From Antedon mediterranea (Eukaryota > Echinodermata > Crinoidea > Comatulida > Antedonidae), in assembly GCF_964355755.1 (NCBI RefSeq), contig NC_092677.1:26320101-26384100 (forward strand): DNA of 64,000 nt. Reading direction: 5' to 3'. How positions within the stretch are numbered: position 1 is the first letter of the stretch; the number at the start of each line of letters is the position of its first letter. This document shows, piece after piece, positions 1-10,610 of this stretch. The translations under genes were made by a program, and so were the position numbers. Under the pieces are notes generated by a model. That model did no database searches. It was not told the DNA's origin and saw only the letters and a list, made by a program, of their open reading frames with translations.

Positions 1-817
1 GCTGACGTACTTTGCCACGTGTATCGCATACAAACACTTCGTGGTTGTACATATCGGTTATGTACAACAAGCCTGTTTTCGATATAGCTATCCCGAATGG
101 TTCGAAAGCGAACATGTTGGTCTCTTTGATTTCGAACGACCGTAGATGTTTACCAGACCGATTGGTTACTACAACACAATGACCCCCCTTATCTGTGACA
201 AAGAGTTCCTCCTCAAAAGCTGCAACATCATGTGAATGTTCGTATTTTACTTCTCCAAATACGCTACTGGTTTGACGTAACGGTGGAAATATTGTCAACT
301 CTCTTGGCGAGTTCGAGAGGTACGTTCCATTTACAGATGCGTATATCTTGTAAGTACCACTTGAGGTCAGACGGAACGTATACTCCCGACACGTGTCTTC
401 ATTACCATATTCTACAATACCACCACCTGGATAAACCACCTTTATAATAAGGCCTACTCCACTTCTGTCTTCTACTGCTTGACCGTTCATGTTCTTCAGT
501 TTAAGCGTAACGGTTGCTCTTGCTTTGTGTTTCTCACATCTTACGTCTTTGATCTTCGATTTGGTGGCGTCAACTGGTGAATCTATGGCTTGTAACAAAG
601 CCAACGTTGTACGATCATTTGGAAGATCATGGACGTCGATCCTGCCATACTCATACCTGCATGTTGGGCAAAGTAGTGATCCTCCAGATGTCTCTTGACA
701 TCTTTTTAAACAGTCTTCACAGAATGTATGTTGGCATTCCGGTAGCAGCTTTGGTCTTTCAAATGGTCCCATGTGAATTGGACATTCGGTTAGAGGTTGA
801 AGGCTATGCAGTGCCAT
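1..817 (-). CDS. RING-filamin-NHL (TRIM2/3/71-like) protein, C-terminus cut by window edge
   Basis: Open without interruption from the ATG at 817 to base 1, so about 272 N-terminal residues are present. Residues 12-52 form a RING finger: C12-x2-H15, C28-x-H30, C33-x2-C36, then a CPTC pair. The second ligand is His (CPIH) rather than the usual Cys. A filamin-type Ig domain follows at roughly 90-180 (SGTYKIYASVNG, then SNSPRELTIFPPL), then the first NHL blades (HDVAAF, FGIAISKTGLLYITDMYNHEVFVC, written here only in part as LLYITDMYNHEVFVC). No B-box or coiled coil lies between RING and filamin, unlike canonical TRIM2/3/71. RING proteins of this kind are usually E3 ubiquitin ligases whose NHL propeller binds protein or RNA; the substrate is unknown. 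It is the first of three same-strand paralogues and appears to be a single coding exon. Confidence 0.85.
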   Translation of the reverse strand, partial: MALHSLQPLTECPIHMGPFERPKLLPECQHTFCEDCLKRCQETSGGSLLCPTCRYEYGRIDVHDLPNDRTTLALLQAIDSPVDATKSKIKDVRCEKHKARATVTLKLKNMNGQAVEDRSGVGLIIKVVYPGGGIVEYGNEDTCREYTFRLTSSGTYKIYASVNGTYLSNSPRELTIFPPLRQTSSVFGEVKYEHSHDVAAFEEELFVTDKGGHCVVVTNRSGKHLRSFEIKETNMFAFEPFGIAISKTGLLYITDMYNHEVFVCDTRGKVRQ

Positions 818-1946
818 CTTGTACCTTTAGTTAAGAAAAAAAACATACGAATCAAATGATTTGTCTTAGAAATTAGGTAGGCCTATACTGGTGATCCAAA
901 TGTTGATATACTTAGCTATACGAGATAACCTGTACCCAATATGTTGAAGAGGTGATACTAGGTCAGAGTTTATTGCCTATGCCTATCACGTGAATAAAAT
1001 AAATGAAAATAATATGGCTCTAAACGGACTGACCATATAGATATGCATCTACGAACCTAAGTGCGAAAACCAATTTTAATCCATACGCTATATGTAGTCC
1101 AAAACAGTTTTAATGAAAACACTTTTAACGCACACCTACAATAACAGTCCATCCCGCACGTACAATGGATCGAAAGTATTGACCACCATTTTATTTCTGA
1201 TTTCTACCATAACACCAAAGCACAGTACAGTAGATGGAACAGACTGCTCTATTTTTAAGTTTAGTAAAAATGAATACGGCTATTTAGTATTTTAAATTTA
1301 TATGTATAAACATGGTAGTCTACCGGTGGTACATTACCTTTATCCTGAACGTACACATCCGACGAGCTGGCTGCAGGCTAAGGGTAGGCCTAACGATTGA
1401 CGGTCTTATCTTGATGTTTGATGTAAGAGCAAAGTTCAGAAATAACAACTATCACAATGGGTACGTATTATCTTTTTTGGGTATATTACGTCACTATGTA
1501 CAAATACATTGTACTGTAATAAAACGAATATTTACAGTAGTAGCCTACGTAAAATCATAAACGCGTATATTGCTTTCTTTAAATTATAAATCAAATATTT
1601 CTAAAGAATGATTTGTAATACCACTATGGAAAGATACAGTATTATACAGTAATAATACTTTCGAATACGTATTGCTTTTTCAGAAGATAAACTAAAAAGT
1701 TTGTTAGTTCAAGAAAAACAATACAAAGGTTTCGGAAGACTAAGCGTGGTTCCCATTTTGGAAAACAATTTGCCGAAACGCAACGACAGAATTTCTTCCA
1801 ATAGGTCATTTTTTCTTCCGCCTCTGTATGTTTGCGTCACGTACGTACATACGTGCGTCTATACTCACGTACATACGTACGTCTATAAATACGTATGCCA
1901 CGTGCGTCCATAACTTTATATTGATGTATTTGTTTTTAAATCACTA
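818..1946. other. Intergenic spacer between two RING/NHL genes
   Basis: It should hold the promoter of the gene starting at 817 and the 3' flank of the gene ending at 1947. I see no convincing coding exon. Bases about 1834-1905 are rich in TACGTACG/ACGTGCG alternations, a low-complexity simple-sequence tract. The short ORFs here have no family features. Confidence 0.5.
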
Positions 1947-3320
1947 TTAAATCATTTTATATTTGTGCAACGCATTACTGTCATCTGTAACTATTAAGAT
2001 GTGTTCTCCACTATCATCCTCAGTAATACACATTCCACGTGGCCTCAAAAGTTCATCTCTTAGAGATATTTCTCCATAAAACTTTCCGTTCGCGTGGTAC
2101 ACCATCACCACGTGTTTATAGTTCATTTTTGTCCATCCACTATCAATAACAGAACTGATATAAATCTTGTCTTCGTGATCAACAACCACACCTCTTACAA
2201 GATAGCCAACAGGAATTGATCTAAGAAATCGAAAAGTACCGGAACCATCAAATACTTGTAAACGACGGTTGTTGCAATCTGAAACAATCCAGTCACCGTT
2301 CCCAGTGATAGCTACAAACCATGGATGGTTAAACTGTCCATAATCTTTTCCTCGAGAACCAAATTTTCGTTTAAATCTCCCATCATTCTCGAACATGTAC
2401 AGACAGTAGTCATCATAATCTACAACGAGTATTTCATTATTTTTTGTTAATGAAACGCCATTTGGTTTCTTCAAGATATCTTTACCAAAACGCTGACGTA
2501 CTCTGCCACGCGTATCACAAACAAACACTTCGTGGTTGTACATATCGGTTATGTACAGCAAACCTGTGATCGATATGGTTATTCCAAATGGGTCAAAATG
2601 TCCCATGTTGGATTCTTTAATTTCGAATGACCGGATTTGTTCACCAGATCTATTCATTACTACAATACAACGATTGTATCTGTCTGTGACAAAGATTTCA
2701 CCATTAAAAGCTGCAATATCATGTGCACCTTTATATTTTGCTTCTCCAAATACGCTACTAGATTGACGTAACGGTGGAAATATTGTCAATTCTTTTGGAG
2801 AGTTCGAGAGGTACATTCCATTTACAGATGCGTATATTTTGTAAGTACCACTCATTGATGGAAGAAACTTATACTCATGGCTTGCATTTGTCACCTGACA
2901 TTGAACTAAATCTCCACTTGGGTTGATTACCTTAACATTTACTCCTCTTCTATCCAAGACTTCTTTACCATCACTATCTCTGAGTTTCAGCACGACGGTT
3001 GCCCGGGGCTCTTGTTTTTCATACCTTACGTCTTTAATCTTTGATTGAGCTGCATCTGCGGGCGAATCCATTGAATCTACAGACGAATCAACAGCCTCTA
3101 ACAACGCCAACCTTGTATAATCATTTGGAAGTTTACTGACGTCAATTGCAGAATACTCGCGCCTGCATGTTGGACAAAGAAGTCCCCCAGAGCTATCTTG
3201 ACATCGTTTCAAGCAGTCCTCGCAAAATGTATGTTGGCAAGGTAGAACTTTGGGTCTTTCAAATGATTCCATATGTATTGGACATTCTGTAAGAGGTTGA
3301 ATAATATGGAATGACGCCAT
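1947..3320 (-). CDS. RING-filamin-NHL protein (TRIM2/3/71-like without B-box), complete, 457 aa
   Basis: Intact single-exon frame from ATG 3320 to the stop at 1947. RING at residues 13-52: C13-x2-H16, C28-x-H30, C33-x2-C36, C49-x2-C52. A filamin-type domain spans about 93-185 (SGTYKIYASVNGMYLSNSP). Six NHL blades follow at about 195-457 (for example LLYITDMYNHEVFVC, NEILVVDY, GDWIVSDCNNRRLQVFDGSG and the terminal ILIVTDDSNALHKYK). The order RING, filamin, NHL lacks the B-boxes and coiled coil of TRIM2, TRIM3 and TRIM71, and the protein is far shorter than them. A role as a ubiquitin ligase with a substrate-binding propeller is inferred from the family. His in place of the second zinc-ligand Cys is shared with the copy at 1-817, so it is probably functional. 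Coding is clean and paralogous to both neighbours. Confidence 0.9.
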   Translation of the reverse strand: MASFHIIQPLTECPIHMESFERPKVLPCQHTFCEDCLKRCQDSSGGLLCPTCRREYSAIDVSKLPNDYTRLALLEAVDSSVDSMDSPADAAQSKIKDVRYEKQEPRATVVLKLRDSDGKEVLDRRGVNVKVINPSGDLVQCQVTNASHEYKFLPSMSGTYKIYASVNGMYLSNSPKELTIFPPLRQSSSVFGEAKYKGAHDIAAFNGEIFVTDRYNRCIVVMNRSGEQIRSFEIKESNMGHFDPFGITISITGLLYITDMYNHEVFVCDTRGRVRQRFGKDILKKPNGVSLTKNNEILVVDYDDYCLYMFENDGRFKRKFGSRGKDYGQFNHPWFVAITGNGDWIVSDCNNRRLQVFDGSGTFRFLRSIPVGYLVRGVVVDHEDKIYISSVIDSGWTKMNYKHVVMVYHANGKFYGEISLRDELLRPRGMCITEDDSGEHILIVTDDSNALHKYKMI

Positions 3321-4766
3321 CTTGTAGCCTAAGTAGAAAAGGCAACATGTAAAACGGTGGTGGTCGAATGTACGCGGCCGGGATGCAGTTAACTTGCGTT
3401 GTGTTTATATTTTAACATCATACGAATATAATAGAGGTATTTGCCTCATCCATGATAATTCAAATAGTTTAGTATTGTCGGAGCAAAATTCAATCAATTT
3501 AATTCAATTTTGTTTTTAATATATACAATACAATACAAATGAAATCTTTAATAATCAACTAATAATAATATGAGAAAAAGATTCCCCACTGAATGAATGT
3601 TTTGGTTTGATAAAAATATTGTTTCATTTATTATACACAATTTTTAATTGTTTAAAAAAATATATTTCATCAGATATACGATCTTTTAAGAATTATATTT
3701 TTTTTTAACAATTAAAATTATTAAATCACTGTTTTGTATAATTATAATTCATGACATCCCACATTAACTTCACACGCCACCCAGCATAGCGCATTCTCTT
3801 CCTGTGCGCTGAGAGAACGATGATTGAATTATACGTATATGCCCAGGGAGGTATAAAAATAATTATTATTTTATTTATTTGTATACCTTCATGATATGCC
3901 TATCAGTTATAGCCTGCTGTTTTGTATTTTACGATCATTCGGGAAATTACCTCACACGTCTTAATATAATCATTTCCGATTATGAAAATCAGCATTTCAG
4001 GCCCAGCATTTGTGTTGTATCCGACCAATAATAATGATCAGTATAGGCTTACTAACCTGAGTGATCGGCAGGCTTCTAGCGCTGGCCTGTAGCTTGCTTC
4101 TAGGCTGCTGGCCTGTAGCTTGCTCCTAGCGCTGGTCTGTAGCTTGCTTTAAGTGCTGGCGTGTAGCTTACAATTACGGCTGGTTTCTAACGCATTGGTT
4201 CATCTCAAAGTCTTCTATTTATAAAAGATGTCGATGTATAACGAAAGCGAACAGGCACAGTATTACACATCGAAACCAAAATGTTATGCTTCATTTATTT
4301 AACAACAAAATAACAATAGGTTTGCACAATAATAGTCACATACAGTAGCAGACGTGTGCATTCTTACTCTGCATACATTAGTGACGTACCAGGTTCAATC
4401 ATGCATTAAACATCGGAATCATAACAACTCAGGAAACTAAGCCTATCATTAACATTATTCTACGGCAGTTTGTTTATATACTAATTTAGTTAGCGGCTTT
4501 TTAGGTTAATACATACTGTGTATTGCAGTGACTTATAAATGTCTACGTTAAACAATCTAAAATAATACAATTTATTACAGTAGAAAAGTTAATGTAGTAA
4601 AATCATTTTAACATGATCACAATGTTACAAACAAGTTTGATTGATCGCCGTGTATTTATGCATTTTTTTAATGGAAATAATTTCTCTTGTTGCGCAAATA
4701 AAATCTATCTTTATTATGAGTGTCCTCATGGAACAAATAAATCATGAGAAAGATTATTTATCATAT
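3321..4766. other. Intergenic spacer, AT-rich
   Basis: Upstream region of the gene starting at 3320 and downstream flank of the one ending at 4767. It contains A/T-rich tracts (about 3510-3740) and the short tandem repeat at 4071-4192. I see no supported gene. Confidence 0.5.
4071..4192. repeat. Tandem repeat, unit about 24-27 bp
   Basis: Four to five imperfect copies of a unit built on GCTGGCCTGTAGCTTGCT followed by a CTAGCG-like spacer. It is G+C richer than the surrounding DNA. Confidence 0.75.
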
Positions 4767-5885
4767 TTAAATCATTTTATATCTATGCAATGCATTACTG
4801 TCATCTGTAACTATTAGGATTTGTTGTCCACTATCATCTTCAGTAATACACATTCCACGTGGCCTCAAAAGCTCATCTCTTAGAGATATTTCTCCATAAA
4901 ACTTTCCGTTCGCGTGGTACACCATCACCGCGTGTTTATAACTCATCTTTGACCATCCACTATCAATAACAACACTGACGAATATCTTGTCTTCGTGATC
5001 AACAATCACACCTCTTACAAGATAGCCAACAGGAATTGATCTAAGAAATCGAAAAGTACCGGAACCATCAAATACTTGTAAACGACGGTTGTCGCAATCT
5101 GACACAATCCAGTCACCCTTGCTAGTGATTGCTACAAACCATGGATGTTTAAACTGTCCATAGTCTTTTCCCTGAAAGCCAAATTTTCGTTTAAATCTCC
5201 CATCATTCTCGAACATGTACATGCAGCAGTGATCATAATCTACAACGAGTATTTCGTTATTTTTTGTCATTGCAATACCATTTGGTTTCTTCAAGACGTC
5301 TTTACCAAAACGCTGATGTACGGTACCATCTGAATCGCATACAAACACTTCGTGGTTGTTCATATCTGTTATGTACAGCACGCCTGTGTTTGCTATACAG
5401 ATACCGAATGGGTTGAAAGGTCCCATGTTGGTTTCCTTAATTTCGAACGATCGCAGATGTTCCCCAGACTTATTGATAACCACAATACGTTGCTTTTCTG
5501 TAATGAAGATCTCACCATTAAAAGCTGCGATATCATGCGCACCTTTATAGCTTCCTTGTCCAAATCGTAAACTAGGCTGATTTAACGGTGGTAAAATTGC
5601 TAAATCTTTTGGCGAGTTCCAAAGTTGTACTTCATTCACCAACGCATGGATCTTAAAAGTACCACTCAATGTCGGACGGAACTCATACTCGTGACTTGTC
5701 TCTTTCTTCTGACATTGGACTACACCTCCACCAGGCTTATCTACTCGTATGGTTACTTCTAGGTCTGTAGTTTCTTCCCCGGCAGAACTTTTGCATTGAA
5801 CACCAAAGAGTGCACGCCCAAGGCGTTTATCATACCGTGCGTCTGTGATCTTTGATTTTGTAGTATCAACGGACGAAACTGACAT
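4767..5885 (-). CDS. Filamin-NHL protein lacking the RING, 372 aa
   Basis: Intact frame from ATG 5885 to the stop at 4767. It starts just before the filamin domain of its paralogues: residues 10-100 are filamin-like (LSGTFKIHALVNEVQLWNSP) and about 105-372 form six NHL blades nearly colinear with the 1947-3320 protein (LYITDMNNHEVFVC, GDWIVSDCDNRRLQVFDG, ILIVTDDSNALHRYK). The RING is absent. Upstream, the same frame stays open for a short linker resembling the paralogue's post-RING segment (LPKDYTKM against LPNDYTRL), then stops at a TGA. The protein could not act as a RING ligase. It may be a decoy or adaptor, or an early pseudogene whose propeller is still intact. A start upstream of 5885 joined by splicing cannot be excluded. 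Confidence 0.75.
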   Translation of the reverse strand: MSVSSVDTTKSKITDARYDKRLGRALFGVQCKSSAGEETTDLEVTIRVDKPGGGVVQCQKKETSHEYEFRPTLSGTFKIHALVNEVQLWNSPKDLAILPPLNQPSLRFGQGSYKGAHDIAAFNGEIFITEKQRIVVINKSGEHLRSFEIKETNMGPFNPFGICIANTGVLYITDMNNHEVFVCDSDGTVHQRFGKDVLKKPNGIAMTKNNEILVVDYDHCCMYMFENDGRFKRKFGFQGKDYGQFKHPWFVAITSKGDWIVSDCDNRRLQVFDGSGTFRFLRSIPVGYLVRGVIVDHEDKIFVSVVIDSGWSKMSYKHAVMVYHANGKFYGEISLRDELLRPRGMCITEDDSGQQILIVTDDSNALHRYKMI

Positions 5886-6085
5886 TTTGGTATAGTCTTT
5901 CGGAAGCTGATATATAGCGTACCTAGTTGTGTCTCAATGTATTTGACAACTTTTTCAGAACTTTTCTTTTTTTCTGAACGCGTTTCAGAGCGTTTCAAAC
6001 CGTCTTTGCTAAACGTCTGTTTCTAATTTCCCATGTGAATTGAACATTGTGTAAGATATTCAATACTTTGGTTGCTTGCAATTTC
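5886..6085 (-). pseudogene. Relic of the lost RING region of the filamin-NHL gene
   Basis: At about 6027-6080 the minus strand reads IEYLTQCSIHMGN then a stop. This matches the start of the paralogues (LTECPIHMGPFE) including the Cys and His ligands. The equivalent of the start codon is lost and the rest of the RING is replaced by unrelated AAGAAAAGTTCTG-type sequence. The linker just before 5885 is still recognisable. This shows how the 372-residue protein lost its RING. Confidence 0.65.
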
Positions 6086-6321
6086 TTGCTGTTTCAAGCC
6101 TAAAAATGTAAAGATATTTTATTTTATATCTCAAATCAACAGTATTTAAGGAACAATGAGTGACCAATAATTCTAAAATATTCAGCCGATTCTGCAGCTG
6201 CCACTAGATACAGCTATCAGACAGACTATTGCAAGTCATCTAGAAACCAATCTAAACGGGTATGACAATTATATTACAGAACACAACTTCATTGTTTCGT
6301 TCGATAATGAATGAATCAACA

Positions 6322-6486
6322 GTAGCGGAGCTGTAACTTGGTGTTTAACGTGCTTGCCTTCCAATCCCAGGGTTCAGAGTTTAATCCTTACCTAGTGCAT
6401 GCCAGGGTTGTAACTCTCACAATCTTTCAACTCCACTCTCTAAGCTTCAAATGAGATTTGGTTTATGCACGATCAATTATAAAATA
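6322..6486 (+). mobile_element. tRNA-derived SINE copy
   Basis: It has a degenerate box A (TAACTTGGTGTTTAACGTG) and a box B-like GGTTCAGAGTTTAATCC, followed by a body (CCAGGGTTGTAACTC, TCTTTCAACTC, AAATGAGA, GCACGAT) shared with the minus-strand copy at 38447-38588. Two colinear copies in opposite orientation, each starting with pol III promoter boxes, support a SINE. Confidence 0.65.
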
Positions 6487-6963
6487 GTTTATCCATCTTG
6501 TAATTGGCGAGATTGTGCTCGCCGTTGGATGCGTATGAAATTAAAAAACACATTTCTAAAATTCCACTAACGTAGATTCTAACTCATCTAATGATTAACG
6601 ACAAACGACCCGGTTTAATCGAAATAGAAAATTGGGATTGTAGATGTTTAGCTTTATTTTCCAACTAATTGAATGAATCGGAAATTTTATATAACTAAAA
6701 CGTTTAATTGGTAATAAAAGCAATTGAATACCAACCTTTGGATAGAAGAAACTAAACCTATTCTGTAAATTTAGCTTGAAATTCACATAATAAAATAAAA
6801 TGCACAGCTCTTATGTTATCTTCTGGTGTAAGAGCAAGGTCCACAGTTGAACTAATACTCAGCTTATAAGGTGGAAGATTATCTGATACGGATATAGGCC
6901 TTTAAATAGTACCAGCGGATGCTTTAAATTCAACTATGGAAATGTACTGTCTAATAAACAAAT

Positions 6964-7080
6964 GATCAAAAACTACACCTCTTACAAGATACAACAGGAA
7001 ATTAGAAATCGAAATGTACCGGAACCATCAAATACGTACGTGTAAACAACGGTTGTCGCAATCTGAAACAATCCAGTCAC
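6964..7080 (-). pseudogene. Isolated NHL-repeat fragment of the RING/NHL family
   Basis: About 117 bp match bases 2181-2297 of the intact paralogue (CACCTCTTACAAGATA, ACCGGAACCATCAAATAC and CAATCTGAAACAATCCAG blocks) but with small deletions that break the frame. It is an orphan piece of a fourth copy. Confidence 0.75.
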
Positions 7081-7751
7081 AAAACGTTATTAGAATCAAA
7101 GATGCATTTATAATCGTATAAACGTTAGAAACAAAATAAAACATAAAATAAACCGATTCACTGACTGTTTTTATTTGCATTTATAACAATTGAATACACG
7201 AATACAATAAACGATGCAGGCCTATTGACATATGGGATAAATTGAAAATACAGTGCCTTACTATGATGAGACAATGACCGTAAAATGTGCAAGAAATGGT
7301 GGATGTTACATTGCCTTATTTTAACAAGGTCATATAAAATGCGTGCTCAATTTAGTGTTTACCGACCAACCGACCGACCGACCAACCCACCGACATAGTG
7401 AGCTTTAAATTCATCCATTTATCTATACACCTATACATTTTAGTAATAATGCCTACAAGATAATCGTAATACAATTGTTATCGTTAAAAACCGTACAATA
7501 TTCTTATAATTATGAATTTTATAACATATAGGCCTAAAAGTAACATTTTCATAATATTTAAACTTCAAAAGCTCAAGAGCATATACAAATGCTAAAAACA
7601 CGAAACTATTTTTGTTGTTTTTTTACACAGCGGACTAAAATAGACAAAATAACAGATAGAAAGGCTATAGCCTATACTTATAATAATTCAACAATATAGG
7701 CGCTAATTAGGCCTAATGCTGCAGGTCTTTTAGAGAAATGTTGCAGTATTT
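7081..7751. other. Spacer between the RING/NHL cluster and gene A1
   Basis: No gene seen. It holds a short (CCGA)n tract at 7361-7394 and otherwise AT-rich sequence. The end nearest 7751 is the 3' flank of gene A1. Confidence 0.4.
7361..7394. repeat. (CCGA)n microsatellite
   Basis: Imperfect run of ACCGACCAACCGACCGACCG type. Confidence 0.8.
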
Positions 7752-10349
7752 TCAAGAGATTATGCACCTACGGGAGGCTTCCCTTTCATGTATGTGGAAT
7801 TCTCCCTTCGAATCAACATAACCTGTAACTTCTTTTTGCTGATCTGTTTCTCCAGATGAAATATGAAATGAAGAATTACCCTGACCATAAAGAGATAGTT
7901 TTACGTTCTTGTAACTGGTTACTTTGTCAGCCTCCAACTTGGTCATGAACGCTTGTAGTAGTCTTCGTAGTCCAGCCTGTTCCGTTGTTTGTTCAGCGCC
8001 CTCATTTCCACAAAGTTTGAGTATGATGTTTGCAAGTGTACGTTTGTTTATCTCATCGACGCAAAACTGAAAGATTAAAACAAAATTTGATTTATTCAAC
8101 AATCATCAACATTGTTATATCATAGAACAAAAGATTACCGATATTATTTATGCAATAGCTTATGTTTTCTTTCAAATCATATTTGTTTCTGTTTTCTTTC
8201 TCTGAATTATTGTTTTTTTATGTAAATGTTTTGAAATGAAATAAATAAATCTGGAAAAAAAAGAAAGGTTTAAAGCAACATTAATAAATTATTTTAATGA
8301 CTGTGAAAATGATTGCTAACATCAGCCGTAGGTATAATAATCTCGGGTTGAAATAAATTGAAACCGTTTTAAAACCACAGATTTTAAATCCAGTTAATTC
8401 ATTTCAATGAACAATAGAAATTATCTTTCATTTGCTTAATAATCACATAAAATACATCGGGTGTCTATGATTAATTGCAACAAGTAATCATACTTTTTCG
8501 AACAGTCCTAATGTTGTAATGTAAACAAGTTTAAACGTACAAATCAGGTTCGATTGATTATTCTTATTTCTAGTACATTTTGTTCACCATGGGTGAAAAA
8601 ATGGAGAAAACACTGAACAATACCTTTAATTATTACAAATTGAATATATTATGAATAATATTTATTAAAGACCTACCATGACTTCTTCGCGGTGTTTATC
8701 ATTCTGGTGAACCATTACAGTATACTTGACATTCTTGCTGTTAAATGTAACTTGTTCTCCATTCAAGCCACAAAATATTAGCTTTAAGTTAGAAAACCCC
8801 TTTTCTCGAAACGAACTTGTGAAATATTTCCAATGAGATAGAAGCTTTGTCCAATATTGAACGTCTGGTTCAGAAGAACTGACACGTGCATCAACAGAAG
8901 TGAAGTCTTCAAAAACACGAGACATCCTTCCGTGACTTTCATCGTCTGCAAGACACGAACAATCTTGAAAGTCTACGATCAACTATAAAATACAATGTAT
9001 TTTAAAAAAAAAGTAGTAAATATCTCGTAGTAAAATGACTTAGTTATGCAAGTTTGTACGTCATCATGAGTAAAAGTGTATTACTTTTATATAAAATAAA
9101 AAAAGAGCATTACATTGGTATTTACTCTCCCTTTGTTTATCGTCACTTTCATCGTGTATTCGCCAACAGTCGCTTCACAGAATGCTGTTTCCGATTTAAT
9201 AGTACCGCGCGTCTCTCCTGTTTTTGTTTGAAGAAACTCGGCACACTTGCTGGCAAACTGACGTCGTGCATCGGTTGTTTTGTTTTTAAATAAATTGTTT
9301 AAAGCTGATTCAAGTTTGTTCTTACTAAACTCACTCATATCAATTTCCTGCAAAAATTAGACCTGTATTAGAAATTGGCGTCAATTGCAGGTGAAAGCAT
9401 AAATGAATGTTGTTAGGAATGCTGTAGTAGTAGATTGGCTTTCAGTTCCATAGCCGTTCCATGGAACGTCTGTACATTTAAAGCCCCATTCCCAACGTTT
9501 TTTATATCTATTTTAAGGTTACAAACTACATTTCATGTAAAAATAAATACTACATGGCCCTATTGAGATAACTTTTTTCGTCTTTAAATGGTTAAAAATG
9601 TGAAAAATAAGGAGATTCTCATAATTATAACGGCCCGCTATAAATCTTTTGGTAACATGTATTGGGCGCGGATTGATATTTTTGTTTTTCTTCTGTAATT
9701 CACCCACTTTTCGATCGATCGTGACGCCATAAACAATTAGAAGATTCCTAATCCTAACTTTTCAGCGAAAATACTGGAAAATACTCCCCCAATTGTTATC
9801 AACAGAGTCTGGCAAAACAGAAAGATAATCAATGCAGCAACTATACAACGTCAGGCTAGGCCTATAGCTAGCGTACGATGTTCGTACGTTACCGATGTTT
9901 ACCAGCTTGGCCTACAAAACTAAGCCTAGCTAGGTTAGGCCTAAAGACAGCCAGCGAGAGGACAATCACCACGAGCTACTTAGATAGTGTATTGTTTCTC
10001 TATGGCCTGGTTTAATGTTTTTAAAGTAATATATATGCATTACTTTTACAAAACGTCACAAATTGTAGGGAATGGGACTTCAAATTTATAAATCCAAATA
10101 TCATTTGACGTCGTATCCCCAATTAACAATTTAAGGATATCATAGATGAATATTATAATGTAAAAAATAAAATAATCTTCCGCTACAACATTAGAGCCAG
10201 TAGGCTAATATTACTACAATTAAAAATAGAATACCTATCCGTGTGAATATAAATAAAATAAATCTTACCGTTTCCTTAATTGATTCTGTCTTTCCAATCA
10301 GCAAAACAAACCACTCACAAAATTGTGAAAAAATTACTCCCATCAACAT
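7752..10349 (-). CDS. Family A gene A1: four-exon protein of unknown function with CaaX end (about 307 aa)
   Basis: I do not recognise the family. Exons, all joined in phase 0: 10349-10269 (27 codons; a second ATG at 10343), 9347-9126 (74), 8982-8677 (102), 8066-7752 (104 plus stop). Acceptors end TTTTTGCAG, TTTTATAG and ATCTTTCAG; donors are GTAAGA, GTAAAT (an alternative GTAATG lies 12 bases on) and GTAGGT. The same exon pattern recurs in A2 and A3. Exon 1 is short and aromatic (CEWFVLLIGKTES). Exons 2-4 each have a helix-rich half then predicted strands (NLKLIFCGLNGEQVTF in exon 3; NVKLSLYGQ and VDSKGEFHI in exon 4). The C-terminus RRCIIS is a canonical CaaX box, so prenylation and membrane attachment are likely. 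The promoter carries kappaB and CRE sites; a B remnant is divergently placed 387 bp away. Confidence 0.72.
9480..9715. repeat. Dispersed repeat copy (pair of 40801-41035), in A1 intron 1
   Basis: About 235 bp are colinear with 40801-41035, sharing ATAACTTTTTTCGTCTTTAA, ATGGTTAAAAATGTGAAAAA and TTTTTCTTCTGTAATTCACC. No coding content; an unclassified interspersed repeat. Confidence 0.7.
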
Positions 10350-10437
10350 AGATTGCCTGACCACAATTAAGAACAGACTCTCAGCGAAGACTGGTGTGTA
10401 CTAACAACATTTTTTTAGTTTCTATAGAGATATCCAT

Positions 10438-10474
10438 TGACGTCACTTCTTACAAAATATCCAATGGAAATTCC
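10438..10474 (-). promoter_or_regulatory. Composite CRE and kappaB sites upstream of A1
   Basis: TGACGTCA (10438-10445, CRE/ATF consensus) lies 20 bp from GGAAATTCC (10466-10474), which reads GGAATTTCC on the gene strand, a Rel/NF-kappaB 9-mer, flanked by CCAAT boxes. The same pair, order and spacing (21 bp) occurs upstream of A3 at 63605-63642. The CRE is about 90 bp and the kappaB site about 120 bp upstream of the A1 start codon. This suggests stress- or immune-inducible transcription. Confidence 0.6.
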
Positions 10475-10610
10475 AATTTTATAGTTTTTGTTTGATGATG
10501 TATATTGTTATCGTTACCAAGTGAACATATAATAGTGAATATATAATAATGAATGTCCATTTGTATTGCGCCATTCCAACAATCATTAATTCATGACGCT
10601 CTCGACTTAG

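Noticed and set aside
5759-5998. Lysine-rich 79-codon frame upstream of the filamin-NHL gene as its true N-terminus
   Set aside because: It runs in a different frame from the filamin domain; the linker in the correct frame is recognisable from paralogues.
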